From an uncultured Porphyromonas sp. (GTDB lineage: Bacteria > Bacteroidota > Bacteroidia > Bacteroidales > Porphyromonadaceae): a stretch of DNA of 64,000 bases. Below, one piece after another: positions 34,104 through 43,257 of the stretch. Under the pieces are notes generated by a model. The model saw nothing but the letters and a program-made list of their open reading frames with translations, searched no databases and had not been told where the DNA came from. Numbering within the stretch: position 1 is the first letter of the stretch; every line of letters starts with the position of its first letter. The position numbers were made by a program, and so were the translations under genes. The stretch covers positions 31,389 through 95,388 of the forward strand of contig UQBE01000002.1 in assembly GCA_900539155.1 (NCBI GenBank), written 5' to 3'.

Positions 34104-35912
34104 ATGAACCGAGACGAAATCAAAGCTATCCTTCCAACCATCCCGCAAGACCCAGGATGCTATCAGTACCGCAACAAGAACGGTACGATCATCTACGTGG
34201 GCAAAGCGAAGAATCTGCGCAATCGCGTCTCCTCTTACTTCAACAACTCGCCAAAAGATCCGAAGACAACAAGGCTAGTCAGTGAAATTCGCCAGCTAGA
34301 GTACTTCGTAGTCAACACCGAAGCTGAGGCTTTGGTCTTGGAGAATAATCTGATCAAGACCCACCTGCCGAAGTACAACATACTGCTCAAGGATGACAAG
34401 TCTTACCCACGCATTGTGATCACGAGCGAGCCGTTTCCACGCATCTTCGCCACGAGAAAGGAGGAGGGCAAAGGAGACTATTATGGTCCCTACCCCAATG
34501 TGGCGATGGCGCACACGGTAATCGATTTGATTCATCGGGTTCTTCAGCTACGTTCGTGTCGCTATGCTTTGACCCCCGAGGTGGTGCGGGAGCGGCGGGT
34601 GGATCTTTGTCTGCAATACCATATTAAGAAGTGCGGTGGCCCCTGCCAAGGGCTGGTCTCGGCCGAGGAATACGACCACGCGGTGCAACTAGCCCGACGC
34701 ATCCTCAAGGGAGAGATAAACGTCCTCATCGAGGAAGAGGTAGAAGAGATGAATCGTATGAGTGAGCGGCTGGAGTTCGAGCGAGCCGAGCAGCATCGTC
34801 AGAACATTGAGACGTTGCGTCGCTATTCGGGCAAGCATGTTGTCGCTCCCAACATTCGCGAGGCAGATGTTTTTGCCTACGATGAGGACGACGTCAATGG
34901 TTTCGTCTGTATGATGCAGGTACGCCACGGGGCGGTCGTCTTAGCGCATAACCTAACCTTCAAGAAGACGGTCGACTCTTCGCGGAGTGACCTGCTCGCT
35001 TACCTGATAGAGGAACTAAGACAGCGCTTCGGCAGCACGGCGCGTGAAGTAATCCTAGCGGAGCCTGGCGAATGGGAAGGCGACAACTATCGAATCACGG
35101 TGCCACAGCGTGGTGAGAAGAAGCAACTTCTCGAGCTGGCTCAGCTCAACGTGTCACGCTACCGCTGGGACTGCTACAAGCGTCAAGAGAAGCTCAACCC
35201 TGAGCAGCGAGCCACGCGTCTCCTCACTACGATGAAGAAGGATCTCGGCATCGATCGCCTACCCCGCCACATGGAGTGCTTTGACAATTCAAACATACAA
35301 GGCACCAACCCCGTGGCTGCGTGCGTGGTCTTTAAGAATGGTAAGCCGGCGAAGAGCGAGTACAGAAAGTTTCATGTGAAAACAGTCGTCGGGGCTGACG
35401 ACTATCGGACGATGCGTGAGATCATCTACCGACGCTACCGGCGTATGCTGGATGAGGGACAATCGCTCCCCGACCTAATCATCATAGACGGAGGCAAGGG
35501 ACAGCTACATGCCGCCTGCGACACGCTCAAGGAGCTAGGCATCTACGACAAAGTGTGCGTCTTCGGTCTTGCGGAGCGCTTCGAAGAGCTCTATCGTCCT
35601 GGCGAGTCGGAGCCTTTGGTCTTGGACCGCCGGTCGGAAACGCTCAAGGTGGTCTGTCATATACGAGACGAGGCGCACCGCTTTGGTATCACCTTCCACA
35701 GAGATAGTCGCTCGAAGCAGCAGACGAAGAGCATCCTGGACGAGATTCCAGGCATTGGAGCACGTAGTAAGGAGACTTTGCTGCAAGCTTTCAAGACACC
35801 CCAGCGAGTTGTCAAGGCTAGTCGTGCCGAACTGATCGCAACCCTCGGCACGAGTAAGGGCAACAAGCTGTACAACCACCTACACCCCGACGAATCTACA
35901 GAAACAACCTAG
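34104..35912 (+). CDS. uvrC: Excinuclease ABC subunit C
   Basis: Makes the dual incision in nucleotide excision repair with UvrA and UvrB. The 602-residue protein has the N-terminal GIY-YIG nuclease (GTIIYVGKAKNLRNRVSSYF), a Cys cluster (CRYALTPEV..CLQYHIKKCGGPC), a UVR motif at about 205-240, the RNase H-like endonuclease domain (CFDNSNIQGTNPVAACVVF) and a C-terminal helix-hairpin-helix pair (LDEIPGIGARSKETLLQAF). It is followed 12 bp later by dtd. Confidence 0.97.
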   Translation: MNRDEIKAILPTIPQDPGCYQYRNKNGTIIYVGKAKNLRNRVSSYFNNSPKDPKTTRLVSEIRQLEYFVVNTEAEALVLENNLIKTHLPKYNILLKDDKSYPRIVITSEPFPRIFATRKEEGKGDYYGPYPNVAMAHTVIDLIHRVLQLRSCRYALTPEVVRERRVDLCLQYHIKKCGGPCQGLVSAEEYDHAVQLARRILKGEINVLIEEEVEEMNRMSERLEFERAEQHRQNIETLRRYSGKHVVAPNIREADVFAYDEDDVNGFVCMMQVRHGAVVLAHNLTFKKTVDSSRSDLLAYLIEELRQRFGSTAREVILAEPGEWEGDNYRITVPQRGEKKQLLELAQLNVSRYRWDCYKRQEKLNPEQRATRLLTTMKKDLGIDRLPRHMECFDNSNIQGTNPVAACVVFKNGKPAKSEYRKFHVKTVVGADDYRTMREIIYRRYRRMLDEGQSLPDLIIIDGGKGQLHAACDTLKELGIYDKVCVFGLAERFEELYRPGESEPLVLDRRSETLKVVCHIRDEAHRFGITFHRDSRSKQQTKSILDEIPGIGARSKETLLQAFKTPQRVVKASRAELIATLGTSKGNKLYNHLHPDESTETT

Positions 35913-35924
35913 AGAAGAAACAGT

Positions 35925-36377
35925 ATGAAAGCACTTTTACAGCGAGTCACCCACGCCTCTGTGTCAATTGCTGGCAACTGCGTTGGGAGCATCCAGCAAG
36001 GCATCGTCCTACTCCTCGGCGTCGGCTACGAGGATGGTCCCGAGCAGATTGAGAAGCTCTGCCAGAAGGTGTGCAAGCTACGCATCTTTGACGATGAGGA
36101 GGGCGTGATGAACCGTTCACTGCTGGACATTGGTGGCGAAGCGCTTGTCGTAAGCCAGTTTACGCTCATGGCAAACTGCCGCAAGGGCAACCGTCCGAGC
36201 TATATCGAGGCTGCCAAGGGTGAGGTCTCGGAGCCACTCTACGAGCAGTTTGTCGCAAAGATGCGTCTCATCATGGGCTCAGATTCAATTAAAACCGGTA
36301 AATTTGGAGCCGATATGCAGGTAGAGATACATAATGACGGACCTGTGACCATCATCCTAGACACCGACACGCTCTAA
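35925..36377 (+). CDS. dtd: D-aminoacyl-tRNA deacylase
   Basis: Hydrolyses D-aminoacyl-tRNA (and Gly-tRNA-Ala), preventing D-amino acids from entering translation. The 150-residue length is typical. The conserved SQFTLMANCRKGNRPSY motif and the cross-subunit Gly-cisPro-type segment NDGPVTIILDT are present. A useful function in an amino-acid fermenter exposed to D-amino acids. The stop TAA shares its last base with the ATG of the next gene (TAATG), indicating translational coupling. Confidence 0.97.
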   Translation: MKALLQRVTHASVSIAGNCVGSIQQGIVLLLGVGYEDGPEQIEKLCQKVCKLRIFDDEEGVMNRSLLDIGGEALVVSQFTLMANCRKGNRPSYIEAAKGEVSEPLYEQFVAKMRLIMGSDSIKTGKFGADMQVEIHNDGPVTIILDTDTL

Positions 36378-36751
36378 TGGACGCTACGGACAAAGCAAGA
36401 GAAACGACCCTCAACGAGCTACAACGGCTGGTCGATGAGTGGATACGCACCTACGGCGTTCGCTACTTCGACCCGCTGACCAATATGGCTATCTTAACAG
36501 AAGAAACGGGAGAGGTGGCACGCGTTATGGCACGGCTCTATGGCGAGCAGAGTGCCAAAGCGTCCGATCATCTCGACCTTGCAGACGAGCTGGCAGACCT
36601 ACTCTGGGTACTCACCTGCATTGCCAACCAGTGCGGAGTCAATCTACAGGAGGCACTTGAAAAGAACCTCCAGAAGAAGACAAAGCGCGACGCAACCCGA
36701 CATCTAAACAACGACAAGCTACGCTCTAAGCAAGCAGATAGAACAGAATAA
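36377..36751 (+). CDS. MazG-like nucleotide pyrophosphohydrolase
   Basis: The 124-residue protein is a single MazG/dCTPase-type all-alpha domain. Metal-binding residues are seen in LTEETGEVARVM (EExxE pattern) and LADELADLLWVLTCIANQ (ExxD pattern). It would hydrolyse (d)NTPs to the monophosphates and pyrophosphate, probably as a housecleaning enzyme; the preferred nucleotide cannot be read from the sequence. It overlaps the dtd stop by one base and is followed by deoC. Confidence 0.92.
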   Translation: MDATDKARETTLNELQRLVDEWIRTYGVRYFDPLTNMAILTEETGEVARVMARLYGEQSAKASDHLDLADELADLLWVLTCIANQCGVNLQEALEKNLQKKTKRDATRHLNNDKLRSKQADRTE

Positions 36752-36775
36752 TAAACCTTCAAACAATAGAAACCA

Positions 36776-37642
36776 ATGCATCAGATAGACAAGTATCATA
36801 AAGCAATCTCTCTCTACGAGCCCATCGAGGGCGATGTTACCGCTGAGGTTCAAGCAATCATCGACAAACACTATAAGGAGTGCTACACACCAGAAGTCCT
36901 CAAGCTACTCTACAGCTGTATCGACCTAACCACGCTGATGGGAGGTGATACCGACGAGAGCGTCACCAAGATGGTGGCTGGCGTCAACGACTTCGAGACC
37001 AACCACCCCGACATCCCCAACGTAGCTGCTATCTGCGTCTACCCAGCTCTGGTGCCTACGGTCAAGGCTACGCTCACCTGTCCCGACGTACGCATCGCTT
37101 CGGTAGCTGCAGGCTTTCCCGCTAGTCAGACCTTCCCAGAGATCAAGGTCGCTGAGGTCTCTATGGCTGTCGCCGAGGGTGCCAACGAAGTAGATGTCGT
37201 CCTCAACCTAAACCGCTTCCTCTCAGAAGACTACGACGGCGTCTGTACCGAAATTGAGGAGCTCAAGGATGCTGCTCATGGGGCTCATCTCAAAGTAATC
37301 ATCGAGTCAGGTCTGCTCTCAGAGCCACGGCAGATACAGATCGCATCTATCCTGTCGCTCTACTCAGGAGCTGACTTCATCAAGACCTCCACTGGTAAGG
37401 AATATCCAGGTGCTTCACTGGAGGCTGCTTACGTTATGTGTCAGACGCTGCGCAAGTATTACGAGCTACACGGCGAGCGTCGAGGCTTCAAGGCTAGCGG
37501 TGGTGTCCGCACACCAGAGGATGTGGTCAAGTATTACTGCATCGTCAAGGAGCTCCTTGGCGAGGAGTGGCTCACCCCTGAGCTCTTCCGTCTAGGTGCA
37601 AGCAGTCTTGGCAAGAACCTCCTCAAGGCTATCGAGGAGTAA
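36776..37642 (+). CDS. deoC: Deoxyribose-phosphate aldolase
   Basis: Class I aldolase splitting 2-deoxyribose-5-phosphate into acetaldehyde and glyceraldehyde-3-phosphate in deoxynucleoside breakdown. The 288-residue protein is the longer Bacteroidota form. The Schiff-base Lys is in ADFIKTSTGK, the assisting Lys in GFKASGGVRTPED, and the central NEVDVVLNLNRFLS strand is conserved. It ends the uvrC-dtd-mazG-deoC series and is followed by a strong hairpin terminator. Confidence 0.96.
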   Translation: MHQIDKYHKAISLYEPIEGDVTAEVQAIIDKHYKECYTPEVLKLLYSCIDLTTLMGGDTDESVTKMVAGVNDFETNHPDIPNVAAICVYPALVPTVKATLTCPDVRIASVAAGFPASQTFPEIKVAEVSMAVAEGANEVDVVLNLNRFLSEDYDGVCTEIEELKDAAHGAHLKVIIESGLLSEPRQIQIASILSLYSGADFIKTSTGKEYPGASLEAAYVMCQTLRKYYELHGERRGFKASGGVRTPEDVVKYYCIVKELLGEEWLTPELFRLGASSLGKNLLKAIEE

Positions 37643-37652
37643 GAGACAAATT

Positions 37653-37705
37653 AAAAAAGCTATGCCCCGCCACACCGATGAAAGTGGAGAGGGGCATAGC
37701 TTTTT
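37653..37705. terminator. Bidirectional-type intrinsic terminator after deoC
   Basis: AAAAAGCTATGCCCC pairs perfectly with GGGGCATAGCTTTTT (15 bp), with an inner CCAC/GTGG pair in the 22-nt loop. The run of T after the stem ends the deoC transcript. It begins 11 nt after the deoC stop. Confidence 0.9.
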
Positions 37706-37789
37706 GCCAAATCTGCTCATCGCAAAGCCACAGAGAGCAACAAAAGAGCCAAACGGCCCGAAACTAGCCAAAACGAGAAACTATAGAAG

Positions 37790-38944
37790 ATGCCTCAAAT
37801 ATCGACTGAACAGCTTAACTACCAAGGCGTTTGCCCACCTTTAGCGACGCTCAAGGGGCAGATTCCTGACGATTTTCTGACCGACTCGGGACTTTGTACG
37901 GAATTTGAGCAAGCATTACGGCGTTTGTTAGGGTTAGAGAGGACCATCCATCTGACCACATCTCCACATGTGGCACTCATTGCTGCGCTACGCATGCTCC
38001 ACTTACGAGCAGGCGAGTCCGTTTTCGTGCCCGCATATTGGCGAAAGTCTTATATCGATTGTCTCCTGTCTCTACAACTGCGCCCCATCTTTGTCGAGGT
38101 CACTTCCTTCAATATGGCGATGGACCCGCTCCTCCTCGGCAAGCATCTCGAGCGCATGACCCATGCGGGCACTCCCCTACCCCGTGCCATCATCGTGGCG
38201 CATGCTCACGGCATCCCCGCCAATATGGAGCTCCTCTGCGAAGTGGCGCAACGGTATAATATGACCATCATCGAGGACTGCTCGCAGGCGCTTGGGAGTT
38301 CTATCGATGAGCGAGCTTGTGGAGCTTGGGGACAGCTCTCCTTCTTCTCCTTTGCTACGGGTGAAATCATCCAGGCTGGCATGGCAGGAGCTCTCAGCTG
38401 GTCAGAAAACCGCAGTCTCTCCCTCACCGCTGCTTATCACAGCTGGAGTGCCCAGGAGAAGCTCTCCATCGAAGAGTGGCTACGTCCCTACGCACTAGCC
38501 CCGCTACAGGCAGGCATCCTCCTACCTCAGATGGCACAGCTCGAGGAGGTCATCGAGAAGAAGCGACTCATCGCCAAGCTCTACGGCAAGTATCTCTCGC
38601 AAATCTTCGGGCTACGCTACCTCGGCTGGCAGGCCGAAGCTCCGCACAGCTACCGTCCTAATTATAGTAGTCAGCCCGTACACATCGAGCCTACCATGCT
38701 TCACTTCTCGCGTCAGGACCTCTTGCGAGCCCTCGAGGAGGAGTCATTCGTTCCGCTCGTTCCGTCCTTAGAGAGCGTTCCCGATTTACCCGCCATGCAG
38801 AGCTATAGTAGCTCAGTCAGTGGTGTGGCGCAGAGTATGTCTCCTGATTTGCTCTACCTGCCCAACGATAGTGCCCTGACAGGTGCTCGCACCCTTGCGG
38901 CTGTCGAGGTCATCCGCCAGCTCATTTACAAGTACAATAGCTAA
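37790..38944 (+). CDS. DegT/DnrJ/EryC1-family protein lacking the PLP lysine
   Basis: The 384-residue protein has the fold-type I sugar aminotransferase layout: the N-terminal FEQALRRLLG region, TSPHVALIAALRML, VPAYWRKSYIDCL and the cofactor-side Asp in IIEDCSQALGSSID (Asp163). The segment that normally reads FSFFGNKIITTGEGG is here FSFATGEIIQAGMAG, so the PLP-binding Lys aligns with Glu192. Without the lysine, an ordinary aminotransferase reaction is unlikely; a dehydratase-like or regulatory role is possible. It stands alone between deoC and prfC, outside any obvious polysaccharide cluster. Confidence 0.8.
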   Translation: MPQISTEQLNYQGVCPPLATLKGQIPDDFLTDSGLCTEFEQALRRLLGLERTIHLTTSPHVALIAALRMLHLRAGESVFVPAYWRKSYIDCLLSLQLRPIFVEVTSFNMAMDPLLLGKHLERMTHAGTPLPRAIIVAHAHGIPANMELLCEVAQRYNMTIIEDCSQALGSSIDERACGAWGQLSFFSFATGEIIQAGMAGALSWSENRSLSLTAAYHSWSAQEKLSIEEWLRPYALAPLQAGILLPQMAQLEEVIEKKRLIAKLYGKYLSQIFGLRYLGWQAEAPHSYRPNYSSQPVHIEPTMLHFSRQDLLRALEEESFVPLVPSLESVPDLPAMQSYSSSVSGVAQSMSPDLLYLPNDSALTGARTLAAVEVIRQLIYKYNS

Positions 38945-38965
38945 TTCTCTACCACCCATCCTACG

Positions 38966-40552
38966 ATGTCCACCCCTTTAGAAAAAGAAATAAGCAGTCG
39001 TCGCACTTTTGCCGTCATAGCGCACCCAGATGCGGGTAAAACAACCCTCACCGAGAAGCTCCTCCTCTACGGAGGTGCCATCCACGTAGCTGGAGCGGTC
39101 AAAAGCAATAAAATCAAGAAAAGTGCCACCAGTGACTTTATGGAGATAGAGCGACAGCGTGGTATCTCTGTGGCAACCAGTGTCATGGGCTTCAACTATA
39201 AGGACTACAAAGTCAACATCCTCGACACCCCTGGTCACCAAGATTTCGCCGAAGACACCTACCGCACGCTCACCGCCGTGGACAGCGTCATCATCGTCAT
39301 TGACCATGCCAAGGGCGTCGAGCAGCAGACACGTCGCCTTATGGAGGTATGCCGTATGCGTCACACGCCCGTCATCGTCTTCATCAATAAGCTAGACCGT
39401 GAGGGACTAGACCCCTTCGACCTACTTGATGAGGTCGAAAGGGAGCTCGGCGTCGTGACCACACCGATGGTTTGGCCCATAGGCATGGGCGACCGCTTCA
39501 AGGGCGTGTACAACATTTTCGACCACGAGCTCAACCTCTTTACCCCCAATAAGCAGCATGTCGTCGAGGATATCCACCATATCGAGAGCCTTGACTCGCC
39601 CGACCTCGTCCAGCATATCGGAGCTGCTGCCGCAGAGCGACTCGCTGAGGAGGTAGAGATGGTCGAGGGCGTCTACCCCACATTCGACCACGACGCCTAT
39701 CTGGCTGGCGAGCAAGCACCTGTCTTCTTTGGCTCTGCGCTCAATACCTTTGGCGTGCGTGAGCTACTAGACACCTTCGTGCGTATCGCCCCCTCGCCGC
39801 AGCCCGTACAGGCCGAGGAGAGAGAGGTGAGTCCTTACGAAGAGCCCTTCACTGGCTTCGTCTTCAAGATCCACGCCAATATGGATCCCAACCACCGCAG
39901 CTGTATTGCCTTCGTCAAGGTCTGCTCAGGGCGCTTCGAACGCAACGCTTACTACCGTCACACACGCCTCGACAAGCAGGTCCGCTTCTCCTCTCCTACC
40001 GCCTTTATGGCCAATAAGAAAGAGGTCATCGATGACGCTTATGCCGGCGACATCGTAGGACTCCCCGACACGGGTCTATTTCGCATCGGAGATACCCTCA
40101 CGTCAGGCGAAATGCTCCACTTCAAGGGGTTGCCTAGCTTCAGTCCTGAGTTCTTCAAGTATATCGAGAATGCCGACCCGATGAAGCAGAAGCAGCTCAT
40201 CAAGGGTACCGACCAGCTTATGGGCGAAGGTGTGGCACAGCTCTTTGTCAATCAGTTCAACGGCAGACGCATCATCGGCACCGTCGGTCAGTTGCAGTTT
40301 GAGGTGATTCAGTATCGACTGCTTCATGAATATGGCGCCGAGTGTCGCTGGGAGCCACTGCATCTCTACAAGGCGTGCTGGATCGAGAGCGATGATGCTG
40401 AGGAGCTGGCCAACTTCAAGCGTCGCAAAGCTCAATATATGGCACTCGACCACGCAGGGCGTGACGTCTATCTAGCAGAGAGTAGCTATATCCTGCAGAT
40501 GGCGCAGCAAGACTTCCCGCACATCCGCTTCCACTTCACCAGCGAGTTCTGA
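38966..40552 (+). CDS. prfC: Peptide chain release factor 3
   Basis: Translational GTPase that removes RF1 and RF2 from the ribosome after termination. The 528-residue length is standard. The G1 box is AHPDAGKTTLTEKLLLYGGA (about 18-37), G2/switch I EIERQRGISVATSV, G3 DTPGHQDF and G4 NKLDRE. The later TVGQLQFEVIQYRL and the C-terminal FHFTSEF end fit RF3. The window also carries prfB, so RF2 and its recycling factor are both here but unlinked. Confidence 0.97.
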   Translation: MSTPLEKEISSRRTFAVIAHPDAGKTTLTEKLLLYGGAIHVAGAVKSNKIKKSATSDFMEIERQRGISVATSVMGFNYKDYKVNILDTPGHQDFAEDTYRTLTAVDSVIIVIDHAKGVEQQTRRLMEVCRMRHTPVIVFINKLDREGLDPFDLLDEVERELGVVTTPMVWPIGMGDRFKGVYNIFDHELNLFTPNKQHVVEDIHHIESLDSPDLVQHIGAAAAERLAEEVEMVEGVYPTFDHDAYLAGEQAPVFFGSALNTFGVRELLDTFVRIAPSPQPVQAEEREVSPYEEPFTGFVFKIHANMDPNHRSCIAFVKVCSGRFERNAYYRHTRLDKQVRFSSPTAFMANKKEVIDDAYAGDIVGLPDTGLFRIGDTLTSGEMLHFKGLPSFSPEFFKYIENADPMKQKQLIKGTDQLMGEGVAQLFVNQFNGRRIIGTVGQLQFEVIQYRLLHEYGAECRWEPLHLYKACWIESDDAEELANFKRRKAQYMALDHAGRDVYLAESSYILQMAQQDFPHIRFHFTSEF

Positions 40553-40629
40553 GGCATCTCCGCTCGCAACCCACTACCCAATCATTGTCGAAAAAAGGTC
40601 TCGTTCGTAGACCAGGCAAAGATACTATC

Positions 40630-40690
40630 GCAGGCTACAGACTCATGTTGAGCTCGGCACTCTAGAGCTCAACATGAGTCTGTAGCCTGC
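40630..40690. repeat. Perfect 26-bp inverted repeat downstream of prfC
   Basis: Arms 40630-40655 (starting GCAGGCTACAGACTCATG) and 40665-40690 are perfect complements around a 9-nt loop. The following bases are AAACATTTC, so there is no T-tract on the plus strand. On the minus strand the sequence after the stem is GATAGTATCTTTGCC. It may be a factor-dependent end of prfC, an RNA-processing hairpin or a mobile-element relic. No other copy is seen in the window. Confidence 0.7.
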
Positions 40691-40780
40691 AAACATTTCA
40701 GCGGGACCTATACTCCGCAAATCTCTCGAGCGACCCTTTGTAAGAACGGACAGACCGCAGCAATTACCCATCTTTAGGTA

Positions 40781-40811
40781 TTGGGAACGAGGAGAATAGC
40801 TAGTACCTTTG
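40781..40811 (+). promoter_or_regulatory. Promoter of the TonB receptor operon
   Basis: TTG (40781-40783), 20 nt and TACCTTTG (40804-40811) fit the Bacteroidota consensus. The ATG at 40840 follows 28 nt later, which argues against the longer open frame starting at 40813. Confidence 0.7.
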
Positions 40812-40839
40812 CGTGTACATAAAGTTTTTTACGACACAC

Positions 40840-43218
40840 ATGAGTACCTATCCGCATCGTCGCGTTTGGCTAGGTCGCACTATATATATCCTAGTCGCAC
40901 TATCATCAATCTTCTGCACGCTCGTCGCTCAGAGCAATCCAGGGCGACGCACCTACAGCGGTGTGGTGCTAGACGCTGCATCACAGGAGCCACTCATCGG
41001 TGCCTCACTGTGGGTTGAGGAGCTACATGAAGGGGTAGCTACGGATGCTGACGGTGCCTTCACCTTGTCTCTACCGACTAAGGGGGAGTATCATATCAAG
41101 GTAAGCTATGTAGGCTACAAAGACTACACCCTCCGCTATAGTAGCAAGAGGGCGAGCCAAGCGCCTCAGCGTATCCTCCTCTCGAGCTCTACAGCGGAGC
41201 TAGGCACAGTCTTCGTTCACGGTAAGGGGCAGGCACAGCGACTTCGTGAGATCCCCTCGTCCATCACCGTCATCGACACACGAGAGCTGCACGGCACGGT
41301 CTCCTCACTCAATGAGGTCCTCAACCGCTCTATGGGTGTCAAGGTGACCAGCACGGGTGGCATCGGGAGCACTTCCCGTATGATCATACAGGGGCTAGAC
41401 GGCAAGCGCATTGCTATCTTTGTCAATGGGGTACCTATCGGAAGCTCTGACCAGACTAGTCTTGACGCCTTTGCTGTAGACCAGATAGATCATGTAGAGG
41501 TGTACAAGGGGATCATCCCCTCGTGGCTCGGTGGCGAGGGTCTAGGCGGAGCGATCAATATAATCTTGCGTCACGAGGAGCAACAAGACCATCTGACCGC
41601 CTCCTATGAGGTAGGCTCCTTCCATACGCACAAGGGGAGCTTGCGCGCCAATAAGTACTTGCCCGCTCTCGGACTGAACCTTTCCCTTGCTCTCCAAGGG
41701 CTTTACACGGACAATGACTATACCTTTGACTCCCCCTTTGAGCAAGGACTGGTGGTACGGCGAGATCATGACACCTATGCGAGCTATGGAGGCTCTCTGT
41801 CCCTGTCCCTGCACAAGCCGTGGATAGACCATCTGTCGCTCTCGCTAGGTGCTGATCGCACCTATCAGGAGATACAGGGAGGTGTCCTCAATCTGCAAAA
41901 CAACATCCAGTATGCCCACACCCACACGACGAGCCTACAGGGTGCGCTATCAGTCGCAAAGAGCATACTAGACGGCAAGCTCTATCTAAGCTCGACAAGT
42001 ATCGTCGCGTATCAAATGCTGAACCACGTGGACACCTCGCACTACTGCTACGACTTCGCTGGGCGCATCTTCCCCAGTGGCTCCGGTCAAGGCGAGATAG
42101 GTAGCACACCCAATGGCTCACATGACCAGCTCATCAACATACAGGAGCAGCTAAACCTGCGCTACCAGCTGTCGCCCGCTCATCGTCTCCTAGGCAATAT
42201 CTCCTACCGCTTCGCCCGACGTGATCCCCACGATGAGCTAGCTAGCAAGTATACCAAGCTCGCTGTGAGTGGCTACCCTGGGTATATACACTCTCTTATA
42301 TCAGGTTTGACACACGAGTGGAAGCTATGGGACGAGCGCATTACCAATGAGCTGGGCGCCAAGCATGTCTACTTCTACTCCTCAGTATCTCCCTTAGGCT
42401 TCACCATCTACGAGCAGGATCACGCTCCACTCACCAGCTCACGCTCCGTATGGGGCGGTAGCGAGGCTATCTCTGTCAAGGCTCTCCCCAATCTTACGCT
42501 CAAAGGCTCTACGCAATACACCATGCGCACCCCTCGTGCCGAGGAGATCATCGGTGACGGTGTACTCATCTACCCCTCGCCTAAGCTAGCACCCGAGCGG
42601 AGCCTTAACTTCAACCTAGGCGTCAACTGGCTCTGCAACCCTGACGACTACCCCAACTGTCGCATCGATCTCAACGGATACTATATGAATGTGAGGGATA
42701 TGATCAAGCTAGTCATGGAGAGCCTTATCATGAAGTACACAAACTTCGGCCAGGTGCGCATAGCAGGCGTAGAGGCGGAGCTCTATGCCAATCTCTTCCC
42801 CTGGCTGACCATTCGCTCCAACATCACCTATCAAGATGCACGTGACAAGATGAAGACAGCGATCGGGGGCGGTCAGAACTTCCACTACAACTATCGTGTA
42901 CCCAACATGCCTTACCTCTTTGGCAATGCGGAGATCCGTCTACAGGGCGACCAGCTACTGCTCTCCGATGATCATGCCGAGGGCTTTATAGCGTGCGAGT
43001 ACACAGCACCCTTTAGCTATGGGTGGGAGGCGAGCAAGGTGAGCCGACTACAGGTACCTCGCCGATGGAACTTCAACGTGGGAGTGCAGTACACGCTCTT
43101 TCAGCATTACCACCTAGCTCTAGAGGTCAACAACCTCTTTGACACCAAGCAGTGGGCGGAGTATCAGTGCCCACTACCGACACGCTCACTACGTGCCAAG
43201 CTCCAGGTCACATTCTAA
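40840..43218 (+). CDS. TonB-dependent outer-membrane receptor (XusA-like)
   Basis: The 792-residue protein has a signal sequence ending near TLVAQSNP and a carboxypeptidase-regulatory-like domain (about 34-110, YSGVVLDAASQEPLIGASLW). The plug follows (VIDTRELHGTVSSLNEVLNRSMGVKV, with IQGLDGKRIAIFVNGVPIG) and then the beta-barrel ending in an aromatic residue (LQVTF). Such receptors import iron-siderophores, haem, cobalamin or oligosaccharides. The next gene encodes a DUF4374 lipoprotein, the partner found in the Bacteroides xenosiderophore system XusABC, so a siderophore is the best guess. No SusD partner is present. Confidence 0.92.
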   Translation: MSTYPHRRVWLGRTIYILVALSSIFCTLVAQSNPGRRTYSGVVLDAASQEPLIGASLWVEELHEGVATDADGAFTLSLPTKGEYHIKVSYVGYKDYTLRYSSKRASQAPQRILLSSSTAELGTVFVHGKGQAQRLREIPSSITVIDTRELHGTVSSLNEVLNRSMGVKVTSTGGIGSTSRMIIQGLDGKRIAIFVNGVPIGSSDQTSLDAFAVDQIDHVEVYKGIIPSWLGGEGLGGAINIILRHEEQQDHLTASYEVGSFHTHKGSLRANKYLPALGLNLSLALQGLYTDNDYTFDSPFEQGLVVRRDHDTYASYGGSLSLSLHKPWIDHLSLSLGADRTYQEIQGGVLNLQNNIQYAHTHTTSLQGALSVAKSILDGKLYLSSTSIVAYQMLNHVDTSHYCYDFAGRIFPSGSGQGEIGSTPNGSHDQLINIQEQLNLRYQLSPAHRLLGNISYRFARRDPHDELASKYTKLAVSGYPGYIHSLISGLTHEWKLWDERITNELGAKHVYFYSSVSPLGFTIYEQDHAPLTSSRSVWGGSEAISVKALPNLTLKGSTQYTMRTPRAEEIIGDGVLIYPSPKLAPERSLNFNLGVNWLCNPDDYPNCRIDLNGYYMNVRDMIKLVMESLIMKYTNFGQVRIAGVEAELYANLFPWLTIRSNITYQDARDKMKTAIGGGQNFHYNYRVPNMPYLFGNAEIRLQGDQLLLSDDHAEGFIACEYTAPFSYGWEASKVSRLQVPRRWNFNVGVQYTLFQHYHLALEVNNLFDTKQWAEYQCPLPTRSLRAKLQVTF

Positions 43219-43257
43219 CTAATCAAGATGACTATAAACCTAATAAATAATAGAACG

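Noticed and set aside
35368..35383. Second parS inside uvrC (AGTTTCATGTGAAAAC)
   Set aside because: Only 12 of 16 positions match and it lies in a conserved coding segment.
42024..42031. CCACGTGG inside the TonB receptor gene
   Set aside because: Single 8-mer without neighbouring boxes at 22 bp; explained by codons.
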